Below, in pieces: positions 40,617 to 49,850 of a stretch of DNA of 64,000 nt. The notes under the pieces were generated by a model. It was given only the letters and a program-made list of their open reading frames with translations. It was not told the origin of the DNA and ran no database searches. Origin of the DNA: Ruminococcaceae bacterium D5. Lineage in GTDB: Bacteria > Bacillota > Clostridia > Oscillospirales > Ruminococcaceae. The stretch lies in the NCBI GenBank assembly GCA_900113995.1, contig FORK01000014.1, positions 1-64,000 of the forward strand, given 5' to 3'. Both the position numbers and the translations under genes were made by a program. Each line of letters opens with the position of its first letter. Position 1 is the first letter of the stretch.

Positions 40617-40651
40617 AAAAAAACGCCGCAGGGCGCAAGACCCCGCGGCGG
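40617..40651 (-). terminator. Terminator of purA
   Basis: On the minus strand CGCCGCGGGG and CCCTGCGGCG pair and are followed by seven T, directly after the purA stop. Confidence 0.85.
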
Positions 40652-40661
40652 CGCCATTTGT

Positions 40662-41924
40662 TCAGCGGTAGATGATGTGCTCCCGCGCAGGGCCGGTCGA
40701 AACGTAGGTGACCGGGTATCCCAGTGCCTTTTCGATGAATTCGATATAGCGGCGGCAGTTCTTCGGCAGCTTTTCCCACTCGGTGATGCCCATGATGTCG
40801 CAGTTCCAGCCGTCGAGCACCTCAATCACCGGCTTGCAGCGGTCCAAAACCGGGGTGCAGGGGAAGTCGGTGATCACTTTGCCTTCAACCTCATAACCGG
40901 TGACGACCGGAATCTTTTCAAGATAGCTCAGCACGTCCACAAGGGTGAGAGCCACATCGGTGGTCCCCTGCGCCATGCATCCGTAGCGGGTGGCGACAGC
41001 GTCGAACCAGCCGACCCGGCGGGGACGTCCGGTGGTAACGCCGTATTCATGGCCCGCCTCGCGCAGCAGGTGCGCCTGCTCTCCGTCCAGCTCACAGACA
41101 AAGGCACCCGCGCCCACGCAGGAGGAATAGGCCTTTACGACGGTGATGACATTGGAGATCGAGCAGGGGGAAATGCCCGCCCCCACCGTCGAGAAGCCGG
41201 CGAGCGGCGAGGACGAGGTGGTAAACGGATAGATGCCGTGATCGACGTCCCGCAGAGCGCCAAGCTGTCCCTCCATCAGGATGGTCTTGCCCTCTGCAAC
41301 CGCGCTGTTGAGGAAACGGGCGGTGTCGCAGACCATCGGGCGCAGCCGCTGCGCATGGCGCATCAGATGGTCGAAGATTTCTTTGGGATCGAGCGGAGGC
41401 TGCTGGTAGACCGCCTTGAGGATCAGGCTCTTGTATTCGCAGATGTCGGCCAGGCGCTTCATCAGCCGATCCGGTTCGAAGAGCTCGCAGACCTGGAAGC
41501 CGATCTTCTGGTATTTGTCCGCATAGAAGGGGGCGATGCCCGACTTGGTCGAGCCGAAGCTGTTTTTGCCGAGCCGCTCCTCTTCGAGCACGTCGAAACG
41601 GACATGATAGGGCATCATGAGCTGTGCGCGGTCGGATACAATGATCTTCGGATGGATGCCGCGCCCCAGCAGCTCGTCGTATTCGGCAAAAAAGCGGTCG
41701 AGGTCGAGCGCAACGCCATGCCCGATCACATTGGTCACATGGTCGTAGCAAACGCCGGAGGGCAACAGATGCAGCGCAAATTTGCCCTTGTCATTGACGA
41801 TGGTGTGGCCGGCGTTCGCGCCGCCCTGAAAACGGACGACAATATCCGAATCCGCCGCAAGCATGTCGGTCATCTTGCCCTTGCCCTCGTCACCCCAGTT
41901 GCCGCCTACAATCGCCTTTACCAT
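40662..41924 (-). CDS. purA: Adenylosuccinate synthetase
   Basis: A 420-residue enzyme that joins IMP and aspartate with GTP to form adenylosuccinate, the first committed step to AMP. The phosphate loop is GGNWGDEGKGKMTD near 7-20 (usually GAQWGDEGKGK), followed by RFQGGANAGHTIV near 31-43. Later come EGQLGALRDVDHGIYPFTTSSSP-like and TTGRPRRVGWFDAVA segments. Length is normal. It stands alone, with a long upstream gap and its own terminator. Confidence 0.96.
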   Translation of the reverse strand: MVKAIVGGNWGDEGKGKMTDMLAADSDIVVRFQGGANAGHTIVNDKGKFALHLLPSGVCYDHVTNVIGHGVALDLDRFFAEYDELLGRGIHPKIIVSDRAQLMMPYHVRFDVLEEERLGKNSFGSTKSGIAPFYADKYQKIGFQVCELFEPDRLMKRLADICEYKSLILKAVYQQPPLDPKEIFDHLMRHAQRLRPMVCDTARFLNSAVAEGKTILMEGQLGALRDVDHGIYPFTTSSSPLAGFSTVGAGISPCSISNVITVVKAYSSCVGAGAFVCELDGEQAHLLREAGHEYGVTTGRPRRVGWFDAVATRYGCMAQGTTDVALTLVDVLSYLEKIPVVTGYEVEGKVITDFPCTPVLDRCKPVIEVLDGWNCDIMGITEWEKLPKNCRRYIEFIEKALGYPVTYVSTGPAREHIIYR

Positions 41925-42340
41925 AGAAATTCCTCCACATCTATCGGGCTGGCGCTTCGCGGCAGCCTCTTTGTGTTGCCTTTTTCCTGCCGCATTTTCA
42001 TTCTGCCGCTGAGTTTATTCGTGCGGACATTTCGATTGAAAATGCAAAAATTCCACAGCACGGTTATGATGCCATGAAAGAGCAGCCTGAATGATATCAT
42101 ACGCCGGCTTTTGCAGGTTTGCTGAAAGGCGGCGGCAAAAAGGCAAATCAGGGTATCATAGCCATTACGCGGTTATTATACCACAATCAAGTCCCGGTGT
42201 ATAGAAATAAATTGCAGCAAATCCGCAGGAGAAGCCGCCCCGATTTTGCACATTTCCTAAATTCGGGCAGGGCGGGAGGCGATGTTTCTTCTGGAAAATT
42301 TTTAAAAAGGGTGTATAATAGCAGCGAAGGGAGAGACGCG
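41925..42340. other. 416-base divergent promoter region of purA and the radical SAM gene
   Basis: No gene is seen. For the plus strand there is a TATAAT at 42314-42319, about 22 bases before the radical SAM start, with no good -35 match. For the minus strand an extended -10 box TGGTATAAT (42183-42175) could serve purA, giving a leader of about 240 bases, and a TATGAT lies closer. No PurR box or riboswitch was recognised. Confidence 0.4.
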
Positions 42341-43309
42341 ATGCAGTACCAGAACGGAAAGCGCTACTATACGATGTCCCAGTACTGCCGGGCCCGCTAC
42401 GGCGGACGGATCGTGAAGGTCCCTCTCCTCTCGGGCTGCACCTGCCCCAACCGGGACGGCTCCCGCGGAAGCGGCGGCTGTGCCTTTTGTTCATTTACTC
42501 CCAGGAATATTTCAAAAGGAATTTCCGAACAGTATCAGGAGGGCTGTGCCCACCTGCTGTCCAAATGGCCGAACGCCCGCCCTGTCGCCTATTTTCAGGA
42601 GGGTTCCAACACCCATCTTCCCGCCCCGTCGCTCGCCGCCCTGCTCGCGGAGGCCGCCGCCCTGCCCGAAGCGGCCGGAATTCGGATCGCTACCCGCGCC
42701 GACTGCATTGACCGGGAAAAAGCGGAGATGCTCGCGGAGTTTCAACAATCCCGGGGCCTTCCGGTGGAAATTGAGCTGGGGCTGCAAACCGTCCACGACC
42801 GGACTGCCGCCGCCCTCAACCGGTGCCACAGCTTCGCGGAATTCTGCGCCGGCTTTTCGCTGCTGCGCGAGGCCGGGCTTTACATCTGCATTCACCTGAT
42901 CAACGGACTGCCCGGGGAAACGCCGGAGATGATGCTGGAGTCCGCGCGGGCGGCCGGCGCCCTGCGCCCCGGAGGGATTAAGCTGCATATGCTTCACCTG
43001 CTGCGCGCGACCCCGCTCGCGGCGCGGTATGCGCGGGATCCGTTTCCGCTGCTCTCCCGGGAGGAATACGTCTCGGTTGTCTGCGGCCAGCTTGAGCGGC
43101 TTCCGCCCGATATGGTGGTGGAACGCCTGACCGGAGACGGCGCCGCCGATGCCCTCATCGCCCCGCTCTGGACCCGGAACAAGCATGCGGTCCTCAATCT
43201 CATCGACCAAACCCTCGCCCGGCGCGGCACCTGTCAAGGCGCGCTCTGGCGGGAAGCAGGACCGTTGGCAAAGCCGGGGCCTGAACCAACTCTAACGGAC
43301 GTGCGATAG
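42341..43309 (+). CDS. Radical SAM protein, YtqA/TIGR01212 family
   Basis: A 322-residue radical SAM enzyme with iron-sulfur ligands in SGCTCPNRDG and GGCAFC (C35, C47, C50, a long-spaced variant typical of this family), ELGLQTVHDRTAAALNRCH near 144-162 and LINGLPGETPEMM near 186-198. YtqA-like proteins are paired with MnmM (YtqB) in Firmicutes and have been linked to wobble-uridine modification of tRNA. The pairing with the 43676 gene is kept here. ATG 42341 follows GAAGGGAGAG. A longer in-frame start exists upstream but lacks a site. Confidence 0.87.
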   Translation: MQYQNGKRYYTMSQYCRARYGGRIVKVPLLSGCTCPNRDGSRGSGGCAFCSFTPRNISKGISEQYQEGCAHLLSKWPNARPVAYFQEGSNTHLPAPSLAALLAEAAALPEAAGIRIATRADCIDREKAEMLAEFQQSRGLPVEIELGLQTVHDRTAAALNRCHSFAEFCAGFSLLREAGLYICIHLINGLPGETPEMMLESARAAGALRPGGIKLHMLHLLRATPLAARYARDPFPLLSREEYVSVVCGQLERLPPDMVVERLTGDGAADALIAPLWTRNKHAVLNLIDQTLARRGTCQGALWREAGPLAKPGPEPTLTDVR

Positions 43310-43527
43310 CGTTACCGCCCTGCCTGCCATCAAAAATTGTGATTGTCACACGTCTGCATTGTACTGGCCAGCCTCTCAAAGGACGCTGAAAATTTTCTGC
43401 TTGCACCACCCGCCCGCAGCCCGTAAAAGGTGGCGGCAGACCGCTCTCTGTTCCCGTTCTCTTTCCCCGTCCATGCCAGCCCGGGCGGAAGGCGGCACCC
43501 TTAGCAGCTTGTCTTCTCCCGGTTATT

Positions 43528-43663
43528 GAAGCAAAAGCTTTTCCTTCTCGCCGGCAAAGCCGGTGGTTCTATGTGCTGAAGCCATATCATTTACCCCGCT
43601 TTTGAAGCGAAGGCTTTTCCTTCTCGCCGGCAAAGCCGGTGGTTCTATATGCTGAAGCTATAT
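43528..43663 (+). repeat. Pair of ~60-bp direct repeats upstream of mnmM
   Basis: Copies at 43528-43587 and 43604-43663, 76 bases apart, differ at only a few positions. Each holds a CCGGC-AAA-GCCGG mini-hairpin. The second copy ends against the AAAGGAG ribosome binding site of the next gene. The rest of this 366-base gap (43310-43527) shows no gene. Confidence 0.88.
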
Positions 43664-43675
43664 AAAGGAGCTTTT

Positions 43676-44224
43676 ATGATCGGAATTTTACAGTTGGCCA
43701 AGGAGCGTCTTGCCCAGTCCGCCAACCCGGAAGGGGTCTATGTCGATTTTACGATGGGAAAGGGCCGGGACACCCTTTTTCTTGCCTCGCTCGCTCCGCG
43801 CGGGCGGATTTATGCCTTTGATGTCCAGCCCGCCGCCCTCGAGGCGACCCGCGCTCTGCTCGATGCGCATGGGGTTGAAAACGTGACCCTGATTCAGGCG
43901 AGCCACGAACGCTTCCGGGAGTATGTCGAGGGGCCGATTGACGGCGGACTCTTTAACCTCGGCTTTCTGCCGGGCGGGGACCGCAGCCTTACCACCCGAA
44001 GAAGCTCTACCATCCCCGCCGTCATGGGGGCGCTCGAGGCGCTTAAAACCGGCGCTGCTCTCGGCGTGGCCGTATATCCCGGCCACGAGGAGGGGCGGCT
44101 CGAGGGAGAAGAACTCCAGCGCCGCCTCGCCGGGCTTCCGAAGGAGAAATTCGACGTCTTTCTATACAGATTGTTGAATGTTCCGGAATCCCCCTATATG
44201 ATCGTCGCGGAACGGCGCGGATGA
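43676..44224 (+). CDS. mnmM: tRNA wobble-uridine methyltransferase MnmM (YtqB)
   Basis: A 182-residue class I SAM methyltransferase. The SAM loop is VDFTMGKGRDTLFLA near 24-38 (usually VDATAGNGHDTLFLA), acid in YAFDVQPAAL, and the diagnostic NLGFLPGGDRSLTT near 96-109. MnmM methylates nm5-type uridine 34 to mnm5 in Firmicute tRNAs. An upstream ATG at 43649 exists, but AAAGGAG before 43676 decides the start. The stop overlaps an ATG of the next frame (ATGA). The YtqA-like partner gene lies just upstream. Confidence 0.88.
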   Translation: MIGILQLAKERLAQSANPEGVYVDFTMGKGRDTLFLASLAPRGRIYAFDVQPAALEATRALLDAHGVENVTLIQASHERFREYVEGPIDGGLFNLGFLPGGDRSLTTRRSSTIPAVMGALEALKTGAALGVAVYPGHEEGRLEGEELQRRLAGLPKEKFDVFLYRLLNVPESPYMIVAERRG

Positions 44225-44262
44225 CCGCGGCCGTTAAGAAAATCGAAAGGATGTCTCATACC

Positions 44263-44673
44263 ATGCAGCAATTCAACAGCCTTGCCAGCCCTGAAACCCG
44301 CTCCGACGAGGTGGAGGCGGCCCGCCGCTTCCAGTTTGCCATCCACCACGTGGGCATCAACTGCGGCGACCCCGAAACCGGCCTCGAGACGGCGCGGGTG
44401 CTCTGCGCTCTCTTCGGCCTCACGCCCCGCACGCTGCCCGGCATTTCTACCTTTGCCGACCCCTTTATCGAATGCATGCACAAAAAAGGGCGCGGCGCAA
44501 TGGGGCATATCTGCGTCACCACCACCGATGTTGACGGCGCGATGGCGCACCTTGCTTCCAAGGGGGTCGAGTTCATCGACGAGACGAAAAAATTCGACGA
44601 GCAGGGACACTGCACCTTTGTCTATCTGAAAGGGGAGCTGTCCGGCTTCGCCTTCCATCTGCAGAAAGCATAA
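44263..44673 (+). CDS. VOC-family protein
   Basis: About 136 residues with a glyoxalase/VOC fold: AIHHVGINCGDPETGLETARVLC-like start, GRGAMGHICVTTTDVDGAMAHL near the middle and LSGFAFHLQKA at the end. Relatives occur alone or near KDPG-aldolase genes, and no specific reaction can be assigned. The start is uncertain: ATG 44221 overlaps the mnmM stop, 44251 touches GAAAGG, and 44263 has that site 12 bases upstream. The last 28 bases before the stop are repeated downstream at 44708. Confidence 0.7.
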   Translation: MQQFNSLASPETRSDEVEAARRFQFAIHHVGINCGDPETGLETARVLCALFGLTPRTLPGISTFADPFIECMHKKGRGAMGHICVTTTDVDGAMAHLASKGVEFIDETKKFDEQGHCTFVYLKGELSGFAFHLQKA

Positions 44674-44735
44674 CGAACGGTTAAGGGAACCATATCGCAG
44701 GCATCGGCCGGCTTCGCCTTCCATCTGCAGAAAGC
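44642..44735 (+). repeat. 28-bp perfect direct repeat at the end of the VOC gene
   Basis: Copies at 44642-44669 (coding, just before the stop) and 44708-44735 (noncoding), 66 bases apart, are identical. Confidence 0.85.
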
Positions 44736-44842
44736 GAAGCTGCCAGACGGCGCCGAACGGGAGGGGGGGGATTTCTTACGAAACGCTGCATTGTCCTGTC
44801 TGGAACGGCTTGCTCAGATCAAACATTGAAAGGAAGATCCTT

Positions 44843-45464
44843 ATGGCTGTTCCAGACAGCAGTAAAATTTATCCCCGGACCGGGGATATGCAGACCGTAT
44901 TTCTGAAAAATGTTGTGAGTCGGGACGTTCACCTTCTGCAACGATTTTGTCCATGATCCGAGAGATTTCCAGAAGAACAACGTGCTGTACCACTCCCCCA
45001 TCAGCGGGGACCGGCTGCGGATCGGAAAATTCTGTTCCATCGCCTGCGGAGCAAAATTCCTGTTCAACAGCGCAAACCATATCCTGCATTCTCTGTCAAC
45101 CTACCCCTTCCCGCTCTTTTATGAGGCGTGGGAGCACGGACTTTCCCCGCGTGAGGCATGGGACAATAAGGGGGACATCGCGATCGGCAGCGATGTATGG
45201 ATCGGTTATGAGGCGGTGATTTTGGCGGGAGTCACCATTGGGGACGGCTCAGTAATCGGAACCCGCGCCGTCGTCACAAGGGATGTGCCGCCCTACACCA
45301 TCGTGGGCGGAACGCCTGTCAGGCCGATCCGCGGGCGCTTTCCGCGGGAGCGGATTGACGCCCTGCTGGAGATGAAGTGGTGGGACTGGCCCGCCGGACG
45401 GATTTCCGCCGCCATTCCTCTGATTCAGTCGGGAAACTTTGAGGCGCTGAAAGCCATGTTCTGA
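44843..45464 (+). pseudogene. CatB/Vat-type hexapeptide acetyltransferase with a frameshift
   Basis: The gene starts at ATG 44843 behind GAAAGGAAG and reads AVPDSSKIYPRTGDMQTVFLKN..., then hits a stop near 44953. A second frame carries the rest: DFVHDPRDFQKNNVLYHSP, GDRLRIGKFCSIACGAKFL, the acetyl-CoA-binding left-handed helix GSDVWIGYEAVILAGVTIGDG-like repeats and the terminal WWDWP motif of xenobiotic acetyltransferases. Together they make a full-length protein of about 205 residues, so a small indel near 44930-44950 has broken it. A sequencing error is the other explanation. A truncated product from 44982 would lack the N-terminus. Confidence 0.72.
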
Positions 45465-46012
45465 CGGTCATAGCCGCCCACCAGTCCCTCCGGCTTGCGC
45501 AGCAGCCGCCGGGCCTGCTGCCGGCAGGCGTTCCGGGACGCGGTTTGCTTCTGCCCGCTCGGGGCGTGATTTAATTTTGCCCGCGCCGCCCTGCCACGCG
45601 GCCCTCAAAGGAGCGAATGCCGCCCGGCCGCGGCTTTTTCTTCCTCGAGAGGGCGCTGCCGGCGGTCCGCCTGACCCGCCGCTCGCGGCGAAAGCGTTTT
45701 ACGGGGCGTTTCCGCCGGCAGCGCCGGAGCTTTTCGGACCCATCCATCATCACTGCCGGCCAAGCTCCCGGCTTGCGCAGGCCCCTGAAAAAAGCCGGAC
45801 CTCCCGGATGTGGACGGCCCGGCCTTTTTCAGGCTCGCCCCTCCCTGTATGGAGGGCCGGGGAAAGGGCAAAAATCATGGGGGGGAGGAGCCTCCTTTTT
45901 TGGCGGGATCATTGCGTTTTTCCCTCCCTTTCATGTATAATAAGAAAACAGCCGCCGCGGCGCCCGGCCGCGGGACGCATCTTCCATCAACCCGTCCGGA
46001 GGAGACGTATTT
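45465..46012. other. 548-base gap with a bidirectional hairpin and the lepA promoter
   Basis: No gene with recognisable homology is seen, and the open frames here are GC-rich noise. CCTGAAAAAAGCCGG (45785-45799) and CCGGCCTTTTTCAGG (45819-45833) form a terminator-like inverted repeat. TTGCGT (45912-45917) and TATAAT (45936-45941), 18 bases apart, are the likely lepA promoter. Confidence 0.5.
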
Positions 46013-47821
46013 ATGACCGAACAGCAGAAGCACATCCGCAATTTCTGTATCATCGCCCATATCGACCATGGGAAAAGCACTCTGGCTGACCGCATTCTGG
46101 AAAAGACCAACACCGTCGCGCTGCGGGATATGTCCGAGCAGCTCCTCGACAACATGGATATCGAGCGGGAACGGGGCATCACCATCAAATCGCGGGCGGT
46201 CAAGCTCCGCTATACCGCGAAAAACGGAGAGGCCTATGAGCTCAACCTCATCGATACCCCCGGACACGTTGACTTCAACTATGAGGTTTCGCGTTCCCTT
46301 GCCGCCTGCGAGGGAGCGGTTCTGGTGGTTGACGCATCCCAGGGCATCGAGGCTCAGACGCTGGCCAATACCTATCTCGCCATCGAGCACGATCTCGAGG
46401 TGGTGCCGGTCGTCAACAAAATCGACCTGCCCGCCGCCGATCCCGAGCGGGTCTGCCATGAAATTGAGGATGTGATCGGGCTACCCGCCCTCGATGCGCC
46501 GCGAATTTCAGCCAAGCAGGGCATCGGCATCGAAGAGGTGCTCGAACGGGTGGTGTCCGATATCCCCGCTCCGGACGGCGACCCGGACGCACCCCTGAAG
46601 GCGCTGATTTTTGACTCCTGCTATGACAGCTACAAAGGGGTGATCGCTTATATCCGGATCATGCAGGGAAGCATCCGCCCCGGCATGAAGATTAAAATGA
46701 TGGCCACCGGGGCGCAGTTTCAGATCGTCGAATGCGGCGTGATGGGACCGGTCAATCTTGTGCCCACCTCCGGGCTTTCATCCGGGGAGGTCGGCTATCT
46801 GACCGCCTCGATCAAGACGGTGCGCGACACCCGCGTGGGCGACACCGTCACCGGCGCGGAAAACCCCGCCTCGGAGCCGCTGCCCGGTTACCGAAAGGTC
46901 AACCCGATGGTGTTCTGCGGCATCTACCCCGCTGACGGCGCCAAATACCCCGACCTGCGCGATGCGCTTGAGAAGCTTCAGCTCAACGACGCGGCTCTCT
47001 CCTTTGAACCGGAAACCTCGGTTGCGCTCGGCTTCGGCTTCCGCTGCGGCTTTCTGGGGCTGTTGCACCTTGAGATCATCCAGGAGCGGCTCGAGCGGGA
47101 ATACAACCTCGATCTTGTGACCACCGCCCCGTCGGTCGTCTACTACCTCAACCTCACCGACGGCACCCGCCTGCGGATCGACAACCCCTCCAACTACCCC
47201 GACCCGGCGACAATCGAATCCGCCGAGGAGCCGTTCATCAAGGCGAGCATCTTCACCCCCGCTTCCTACATCGGCGGGATCATGGAGCTCTGCCAGAACC
47301 GGCGCGGCGTCTATCTCGACACCAAATACCTCGACACCGACCGGGTCGAGCTGCACTACCGCCTGCCCCTGAACGAGGTCATCTACGATTTCTTCGACGC
47401 CCTCAAATCCCGCACGCGGGGCTACGCCTCCTTTGACTATGAGGTCTGCGGCTACGAGCCGTCGAAGCTTGTCAAGCTCGACATCCTTCTCAACGGCGAG
47501 GCAGTCGACGCGCTTTCCTTCATTGTCCACGCCGACGGGGCCTATCCGCGCGCGCGCAGGATGTGCGAAAAGCTCAAGGAAAGCATACCGCGCCAGCTCT
47601 TTGAGATCCCGATTCAGGGGGCGGTGGGCGGCAAGATCATCGCCCGCGAGACGATCAAGGCGCTGCGCAAGGATGTGCTTGCCAAATGCTACGGAGGCGA
47701 CATCACCCGCAAGAAAAAGCTGCTTGAAAAGCAGAAGGAAGGTAAGAAGCGGATGCGTCAGGTGGGTACCGTCGAGGTTCCGCAGGAGGCGTTCATGTCG
47801 GTGCTCAAGCTCGATGAGTAA
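46013..47821 (+). CDS. lepA: Elongation factor 4 (LepA)
   Basis: A 602-residue translational GTPase. GTPase motifs are AHIDHGKST near 15-23, DTPGHVDF near 82-89 and NKIDLP near 136-141. The EF-G-like domains II, III and V follow, and the family-specific C-terminal domain ends with [19 protein letters not shown]. LepA binds ribosomes and affects initiation and back-translocation. A GGAGGAG site precedes the ATG. It overlaps hemW by eight bases. lepA-hemW normally follows gpr-spoIIP in spore formers, but here they are about 42 kb apart. Confidence 0.97.
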   Translation: MTEQQKHIRNFCIIAHIDHGKSTLADRILEKTNTVALRDMSEQLLDNMDIERERGITIKSRAVKLRYTAKNGEAYELNLIDTPGHVDFNYEVSRSLAACEGAVLVVDASQGIEAQTLANTYLAIEHDLEVVPVVNKIDLPAADPERVCHEIEDVIGLPALDAPRISAKQGIGIEEVLERVVSDIPAPDGDPDAPLKALIFDSCYDSYKGVIAYIRIMQGSIRPGMKIKMMATGAQFQIVECGVMGPVNLVPTSGLSSGEVGYLTASIKTVRDTRVGDTVTGAENPASEPLPGYRKVNPMVFCGIYPADGAKYPDLRDALEKLQLNDAALSFEPETSVALGFGFRCGFLGLLHLEIIQERLEREYNLDLVTTAPSVVYYLNLTDGTRLRIDNPSNYPDPATIESAEEPFIKASIFTPASYIGGIMELCQNRRGVYLDTKYLDTDRVELHYRLPLNEVIYDFFDALKSRTRGYASFDYEVCGYEPSKLVKLDILLNGEAVDALSFIVHADGAYPRARRMCEKLKESIPRQLFEIPIQGAVGGKIIARETIKALRKDVLAKCYGGDITRKKKLLEKQKEGKKRMRQVGTVEVPQEAFMSVLKLDE

Positions 47822-48911
47822 GGCGGTCGGGATTTATCTGCACGTTCCGTTCTGCGGCGGGAAGTGCCCCTACTGCGATTTCTATTCCCGGCGGGGGAGC
47901 GGCGAGGATTATGACCGCTTCCTCGCCGCCGCCGTCCGCGCCATTGAGGCGGCTCCGGTTTCGGGGGAAGTTTCGGCGGACACCGTTTACTTCGGCGGCG
48001 GAACGCCGGTCCTGCTCGGCGCGCGGCGCCTGAACCGCCTGCTCTCGGCGGTGCAAAAGCGGTTCGGCGCGGCACAGCGGGAAATTACCGTCGAGGCCAA
48101 TCCCTGCGCGGTCGGGCCGGAGATGCTGGAAGAGCTGCGCGCGGGCGGGTTTACCCGGATCTCCTTCGGGGTGCAGTCGCTTTTTGAACCCACCCTGCAG
48201 ACGCTGGGCAGAAAGCACGACGCCGCCCGGGCGATCGAGGCGCTCCGCGAGGCGGCGCGGGCGGGCTTTGCCCACATTTCGGCCGATCTGATGCTGGCGG
48301 TTCCGGGACAGACGGCGGAGGAGATCGAGCGCTCGGTCGATCTGCTGGCTGCGGAGCCGATTGACCATCTCTCGGCCTATCTTCTCAAGCTCGAGCCGGG
48401 AACCGCCTTTGCCGAACGCTTCGATGAGCCGGACGAGGATTTTGCCGCCGCGTGCTATCTTGCGATGGCACGGCGAAGCGAGTCGCACGGCTTTTCCCAG
48501 TACGAAATCTCCAATTTTGCGCGGAATTCCGCCGCACAGAGCCTGCACAACCTGCGCTACTGGCGCTGCGGGGAATATCTCGGAATCGGCCCGGCGGCCC
48601 ATTCCTTCTGGAACGGCAGGCGTTTTTATTTTCCAAGGGACCTGCGCTCCTTTCTCGACGCGCCCGATGTGTGGCGGCTGACCGTCGGCGACGGCCCCGG
48701 CGGAGACGAGGAGGAACGGGTGATGCTTGGGCTGCGGCTTGCGGAGGGAATTGCTTTGGACAGCCTTTCGGACGAATGCCGCACAGCGGTGGAGCGGGCT
48801 GCCCGCCGTCTGGACGGATCGGGGCTGCTGCGCTGGGAAAAGGGGCGGATTGCGCTGACCCGGGAAGGTTTTCTCGTCTCGAACGCGGTGATTGCCGCGC
48901 TGCTTGGCTGA
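47814..48911 (+). CDS. hemW: Radical SAM heme chaperone HemW
   Basis: A 365-residue radical SAM protein with [14 protein letters not shown] (C14, C18, C21 bind the [4Fe-4S] cluster), YFGGGTP near 62-68, RISFGVQSL near 113-121 and QYEISNFA near 229-236. HemW proteins are often annotated as oxygen-independent coproporphyrinogen oxidase, but lack the residues of true HemN and deliver heme instead. The start ATG lies within the end of lepA (ATGAGTAA), so the pair is translationally coupled, as in Bacillus. Confidence 0.93.
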   Translation: MSKAVGIYLHVPFCGGKCPYCDFYSRRGSGEDYDRFLAAAVRAIEAAPVSGEVSADTVYFGGGTPVLLGARRLNRLLSAVQKRFGAAQREITVEANPCAVGPEMLEELRAGGFTRISFGVQSLFEPTLQTLGRKHDAARAIEALREAARAGFAHISADLMLAVPGQTAEEIERSVDLLAAEPIDHLSAYLLKLEPGTAFAERFDEPDEDFAAACYLAMARRSESHGFSQYEISNFARNSAAQSLHNLRYWRCGEYLGIGPAAHSFWNGRRFYFPRDLRSFLDAPDVWRLTVGDGPGGDEEERVMLGLRLAEGIALDSLSDECRTAVERAARRLDGSGLLRWEKGRIALTREGFLVSNAVIAALLG

Positions 48912-48984
48912 AACGCGCCCCGGCGTGCCGAAGCCGTCCCCGCAGCGCCGCTGATGCCGAAATCACGCTGAAGGAGGAGTTGGA

Positions 48985-49524
48985 ATGAAGGATTCTGCCG
49001 AATGGATTGCGCTGAGCTACTCGGTACCGGCCAGCCCCTCCAAGGCGAGGGTATTCGTCTGGCGCAGGCTGCGGGCTCTCGGAGCAGTCACTCTGCGGCC
49101 CGGGCTTGCCGCGCTGCCCAACAGCTCGGAGGGGAAGCGCAGCTTTGCGCTGCTCGCAGGAAAGATCCGGGAACTAGGCGGAGAGCCGCTGGTGCTGGAG
49201 ATGGACCTCGTGGACGAGACGGAAAGCGAACGCCTGCGCGCCCGTTTTGCCGATGCCGGACGTCGGGCTCTGCGCGAGGCGATGGAGGAGGTCGCACCGA
49301 TCCTCGAGAAACTTGAGACGGCCGAGCCCGCCGAGCGGACGCAGCTTGAGCGCAGCCTGAACAAAAAGCTCGGGCGGCTTCAGAAGCAGAGCGGAAACCC
49401 GCTGCGCGATCAGATGGCGGAATTTGAACAGACGGCGGGCAGCCTGTTTGAGGCACTTCGGGGAATACCGGCGGAATTTTCGGCCATGCTGCGCGGCGGA
49501 GATCAGGGAGGGAACGGCGAATGA
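48985..49524 (+). CDS. ChrB N-terminal domain protein
   Basis: A 179-residue protein matching the N-terminal domain of the chromate-resistance protein ChrB: WIALSYSVPASPSKARVFVWRRLRALGAVTLRPGLAALP-like start, with the conserved WRRL and LGGEPLVLEM blocks. The C-terminal half is a long charged helix (about 88-135) that may form a coiled coil. In ChrB this domain senses chromate and controls transcription. Here no chrA is adjacent, so a stress-linked regulatory role is only a guess. It overlaps the cupin gene by four bases. An AGGAGG site precedes ATG 48985. Confidence 0.75.
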   Translation: MKDSAEWIALSYSVPASPSKARVFVWRRLRALGAVTLRPGLAALPNSSEGKRSFALLAGKIRELGGEPLVLEMDLVDETESERLRARFADAGRRALREAMEEVAPILEKLETAEPAERTQLERSLNKKLGRLQKQSGNPLRDQMAEFEQTAGSLFEALRGIPAEFSAMLRGGDQGGNGE

Positions 49525-49850
49525 ATCTGTTTGATCTGCCCGCGAGGATGCCCTGTGAGGCGTCCGGCCTGCTGCTGGAGCGGCCCGGCCTGCGAATTGA
49601 GAGGATCGTCTCCTGGGGACAGTGCTCGCCCGAAGGCTTTTGGTACGACCAGGAGGAGGACGAGTGGGTTTGTCTGGTTCGGGGAAGCGCTCTGCTTTCC
49701 TTTGAACGGTTCGACGTTCTGCTCACATGCGGGGATCATCTGCTGATACCGGCCCGGCTGCGCCACAGGGTTGCAGCCGCCTCCGAAAACCCGCCCGCCG
49801 TATGGCTCTGCGCCTTCGGCCATTTTGACTCTGGGAGAGAAACCGTATGA
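49521..49850 (+). CDS. Cupin-domain protein
   Basis: A 109-residue single cupin: PEGFWYDQEEDEWVCLVRGSALLSF in the first motif region and GDHLLIPARLRHRV in the second (metal-binding His at the end). It matches the small DUF-type cupins with the WYDQ.EDEWV signature, of unknown substrate. It overlaps both neighbours by four bases (ATGA), so ChrB_N, cupin and flavoprotein form one coupled operon. Confidence 0.85.
   Translation: MNLFDLPARMPCEASGLLLERPGLRIERIVSWGQCSPEGFWYDQEEDEWVCLVRGSALLSFERFDVLLTCGDHLLIPARLRHRVAAASENPPAVWLCAFGHFDSGRETV

Noticed and set aside
45571-45871. Small open frames in the gap before lepA
   Set aside because: No ribosome binding sites, no recognisable features, Arg/Pro/Ala-rich content expected from GC-rich noise.
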